Part shown: one piece after another, positions 50,795 through 52,411 of the stretch
How positions within the stretch are numbered: the first letter of the stretch is position 1
Layout: every line of letters begins with the position of its first letter
Origin: Sphingobacteriales bacterium
GTDB lineage: Bacteria > Bacteroidota > Bacteroidia > CAILMK01 > JAAYUY01
Assembly (NCBI GenBank): GCA_012517435.1
Contig: JAAYUY010000050.1
Span: 1-52,411, forward strand
Direction of reading: 5' to 3'
DNA: 52,411 nt
Position numbers and translations under genes: made by a program
Notes under the pieces: generated by a model
What the model was told of the DNA's origin: nothing
Databases searched by the model: none
What the model saw: only the letters and a program-made list of their open reading frames with translations

Positions 50795-51835
50795 TCATTT
50801 TTTTAATTCTGAGATAACCAGATCAAACATGAAATCAGTCAGGCTGATGCTGTCTTCTACTAATTTCTTTGACTTTTCCCGCCAGTATTCCCTGCTATGA
50901 GGGGAAGTCAATATCTCTTTAGCCTTTTCAAGGGCTTTATCAAGATCATACTGATTCCTTGTAAAATTAAATACCAGCCCGTATTTTTCTTCCTGTTCCT
51001 GAGTATAATACCTGCCAATCTTATCGAAAAATACTGAAGGTGTACCCAACACTGCTGCCTCGCTGCTCATGGTCGCACTTTCCCCGAATACCAATGAAGC
51101 ATGATAAATGGCATTGTGAATTTCAGAATATGGAATTTTAAGCTGAAAAGGTTGAAGTTTAGATGGAAGCGGCCTTTCTGAGGTAATAAATACTTTGGCA
51201 AATTTTGATAATTCTTCAGCAACTTTTATTTGACCTTCAGCGGTTATTCCTTTTATCCCAACATCATGGCTGGATACTCTTGAAACGAATCGAATCAAAA
51301 TATATTGCTGCCCCTCAGGTAAATTTAATAACCCAAAAATATTATTGACGGGGACAAAATAATGAGGATGGAGATAGGCAAGCTCATGATAAGCTTTATA
51401 ACGTTTTTGCTTTCTGCCATAGTTTTTCCTGAGGCATTCAGGAGTCAGAATAATATCTGTAAATGGTCTGTAAAGTAAACTTTGATCTGCATTCCCTGTA
51501 TCTTCAAGTGTTATGCACTTTTTCCCCAGCAAAAATGCCGTATGGGCAGCATAAATTGAACTATGGCTGATAAAAATATCGGGTTTAATCGATTTAGAAT
51601 ACTTATAAAGTAAATAATCGTATTCCAGCAGGTTTTTTAATTTTCCTGTAAGCCCGGGGTGGTTATTGCCCAAATGCTTAAATTCAATTTTCTCTTCTTC
51701 AAGCAATTCAATTGAAATATCTTTCTTCCGTGCGGTAACGAAAACCTCTACACCATGTCTTTGCAATCTCTTGATAAGGTGTTTAAACAGATGAACGTGA
51801 GCAGGATGACCAATATCAACAAGAACTGAAGGCAA
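50795..51835 (-). CDS. DUF354 family glycosyltransferase-like protein
   Basis: 346 residues from a TTG at 51835 (an in-frame TAA lies two codons upstream). The opening VLVDIGHPAHVHLFKHLIKRLQRHG is diagnostic of DUF354, a GT-B-fold family related to UDP-N-acetylglucosamine 2-epimerases and glycosyltransferases. Further features are DIFISHSSIYAAHTAFLLGKK and the donor-site-like FGESATMSSEAAVLGTPSVFFD. It is found in cell-surface polysaccharide clusters; the reaction is unproven. 70 bp separate it from the sugar transferase and 27 bp from the upstream GT4 gene. Confidence 0.88.
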   Translation of the reverse strand: MPSVLVDIGHPAHVHLFKHLIKRLQRHGVEVFVTARKKDISIELLEEEKIEFKHLGNNHPGLTGKLKNLLEYDYLLYKYSKSIKPDIFISHSSIYAAHTAFLLGKKCITLEDTGNADQSLLYRPFTDIILTPECLRKNYGRKQKRYKAYHELAYLHPHYFVPVNNIFGLLNLPEGQQYILIRFVSRVSSHDVGIKGITAEGQIKVAEELSKFAKVFITSERPLPSKLQPFQLKIPYSEIHNAIYHASLVFGESATMSSEAAVLGTPSVFFDKIGRYYTQEQEEKYGLVFNFTRNQYDLDKALEKAKEILTSPHSREYWREKSKKLVEDSISLTDFMFDLVISELKK

Positions 51836-51862
51836 ATCTTAAGTATTTTTTAACAGGCACCA

Positions 51863-52411
51863 TCATTGTTTATTTTTGTCATTAGAATATTTTCGTATTA
51901 ACCCATTATATATTTCTGTTATTTTTTCATAAAAGATATCAGCACTGTATTTTATCATAGTAGAATGATAATCTGTTGGATGAAATTCCTCAAGTAAATA
52001 AATTATTTTTTCAGCAAAATCTTCAGGTTCACCTGAAGAAATATAGCAATAAGGCATTCCTTGAATAACTGATTTTACATCCCCGACATCTGTACTGATC
52101 ACAGGCAAGTTACAGGCAAGTGCTTCCTTGACCACCAGAGGCCCGCCTTCATTAAAAGAAGTTACTATCAGGACATCAGCAGCATTGTAATAGTAAACCA
52201 TTTCATTTTGTGGCACATCATGTTTAATGAAAACATTATCAACGGAATATGTTTTAATCAAATTCCTCATTTCATCTTCCTGATCCCCTGATCCAAGCAT
52301 TAATAAAATACAATTTTTATATTTTGCTATCACTTTTCTAAAAACATCTATCGCTAATTTAGGATTTTTCTGCCTGACAAAACGTCCTGCAAACAAAATG
52401 ATTTTTTGTTC
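51863..52411 (-). CDS. GT4-family glycosyltransferase, C-terminal part
   Basis: The gene runs off the right edge; 182 codons are in the window and the frame stays open to the last base (EQKIILFAGRF). The segment LFAGRFVRQKNPKLAIDVF, LMLGSGDQEDEMRNLI, YYYNAADVLIVTSFNEGGPLVVKEALACNLPVISTDVGDV is the C-terminal GT-B donor-binding half of GT4 enzymes with the Glu-rich EX7E-type motif (EGGPLVVKE). Acts in surface polysaccharide assembly on the cytoplasmic side. Donor sugar unknown. Confidence 0.92.
   Translation of the reverse strand, partial: EQKIILFAGRFVRQKNPKLAIDVFRKVIAKYKNCILLMLGSGDQEDEMRNLIKTYSVDNVFIKHDVPQNEMVYYYNAADVLIVTSFNEGGPLVVKEALACNLPVISTDVGDVKSVIQGMPYCYISSGEPEDFAEKIIYLLEEFHPTDYHSTMIKYSADIFYEKITEIYNGLIRKYSNDKNKQ

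Overview
The window is a gene-dense, AT-rich chromosomal segment of a Bacteroidota bacterium. The evidence is: two secreted proteins with type IX secretion (T9SS) C-terminal sorting domains, a TamA-like outer-membrane lipoprotein, a CarboxypepD-reg/TonB receptor paired with a DUF4249 lipoprotein, a NamZ-type DUF1343 muramidase, GIN (DUF2807) proteins, type B ribosomal protein L31 next to an alternative GlmU-like protein, and several promoter elements of the Bacteroidota form TAnnTTTG. I see no insertion sequence, prophage, CRISPR array, rRNA or plasmid function. Several genes (TamL, MFS exporter, ECF sigma factor, FtsX-like permease, DUF354) appear to use TTG starts.

Layout. 1-7165: cut-off M16 peptidase, BtuF-like binding protein without signal peptide, T9SS-secreted protein, tamL and a SpoU methyltransferase with overlapping starts, cupin, LolA-like secreted protein. 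7448-8324: orphan PLD-like/DpnI_C-like protein with an altered HKD motif. 8566-17035: rpmE2, a terminator, then a tight run of GlmU-like, tpiA, prmA, a 1476-residue exported beta-rich protein of unknown function, plsY and clpS. 17041-21504: four-gene His-Asp signalling operon (membrane PAS kinase, soluble kinase, single-domain receiver, hybrid REC-PAS-kinase-REC). 21649-25969: DUF2797 protein, cyclic-nucleotide-gated K+ channel, 14-TM MFS exporter, DedA protein. 25973-32044: an ECF sigma operon with membrane anti-sigma candidate, DUF4097-like protein, two tandem GIN proteins, three small outer-membrane barrels and a TM2 protein. 32403-38788: Hsp20, NamZ-like hydrolase, FtsX/LolC-like permease, T9SS LamG protein, DUF4249 lipoprotein. 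38793-47196: TonB receptor, deoxyhypusine-synthase-like enzyme, asnS, rpoN, PAP2-like membrane protein, adenosine-kinase-like PfkB protein, tRNA-Asn. 47463-52411: the end of a surface-polysaccharide cluster (Wzi-like barrel, an unusual sugar-phosphate transferase, DUF354, GT4).

The strongest new observation is in the ECF locus. An identical bipartite element, ATGCAACC-N13-ATTGTCATTAA, lies directly before the sigma gene and again before the first GIN gene. It has the AAC/GTC layout of an ECF promoter, so it probably defines an autoregulated envelope-maintenance regulon of undescribed function. Other points worth following are the 1476-residue protein embedded between translation and phospholipid genes, the PLD-like protein whose catalytic His is Tyr, and a sugar transferase whose usual membrane re-entrant helix seems to be replaced by a methyltransferase-like domain.
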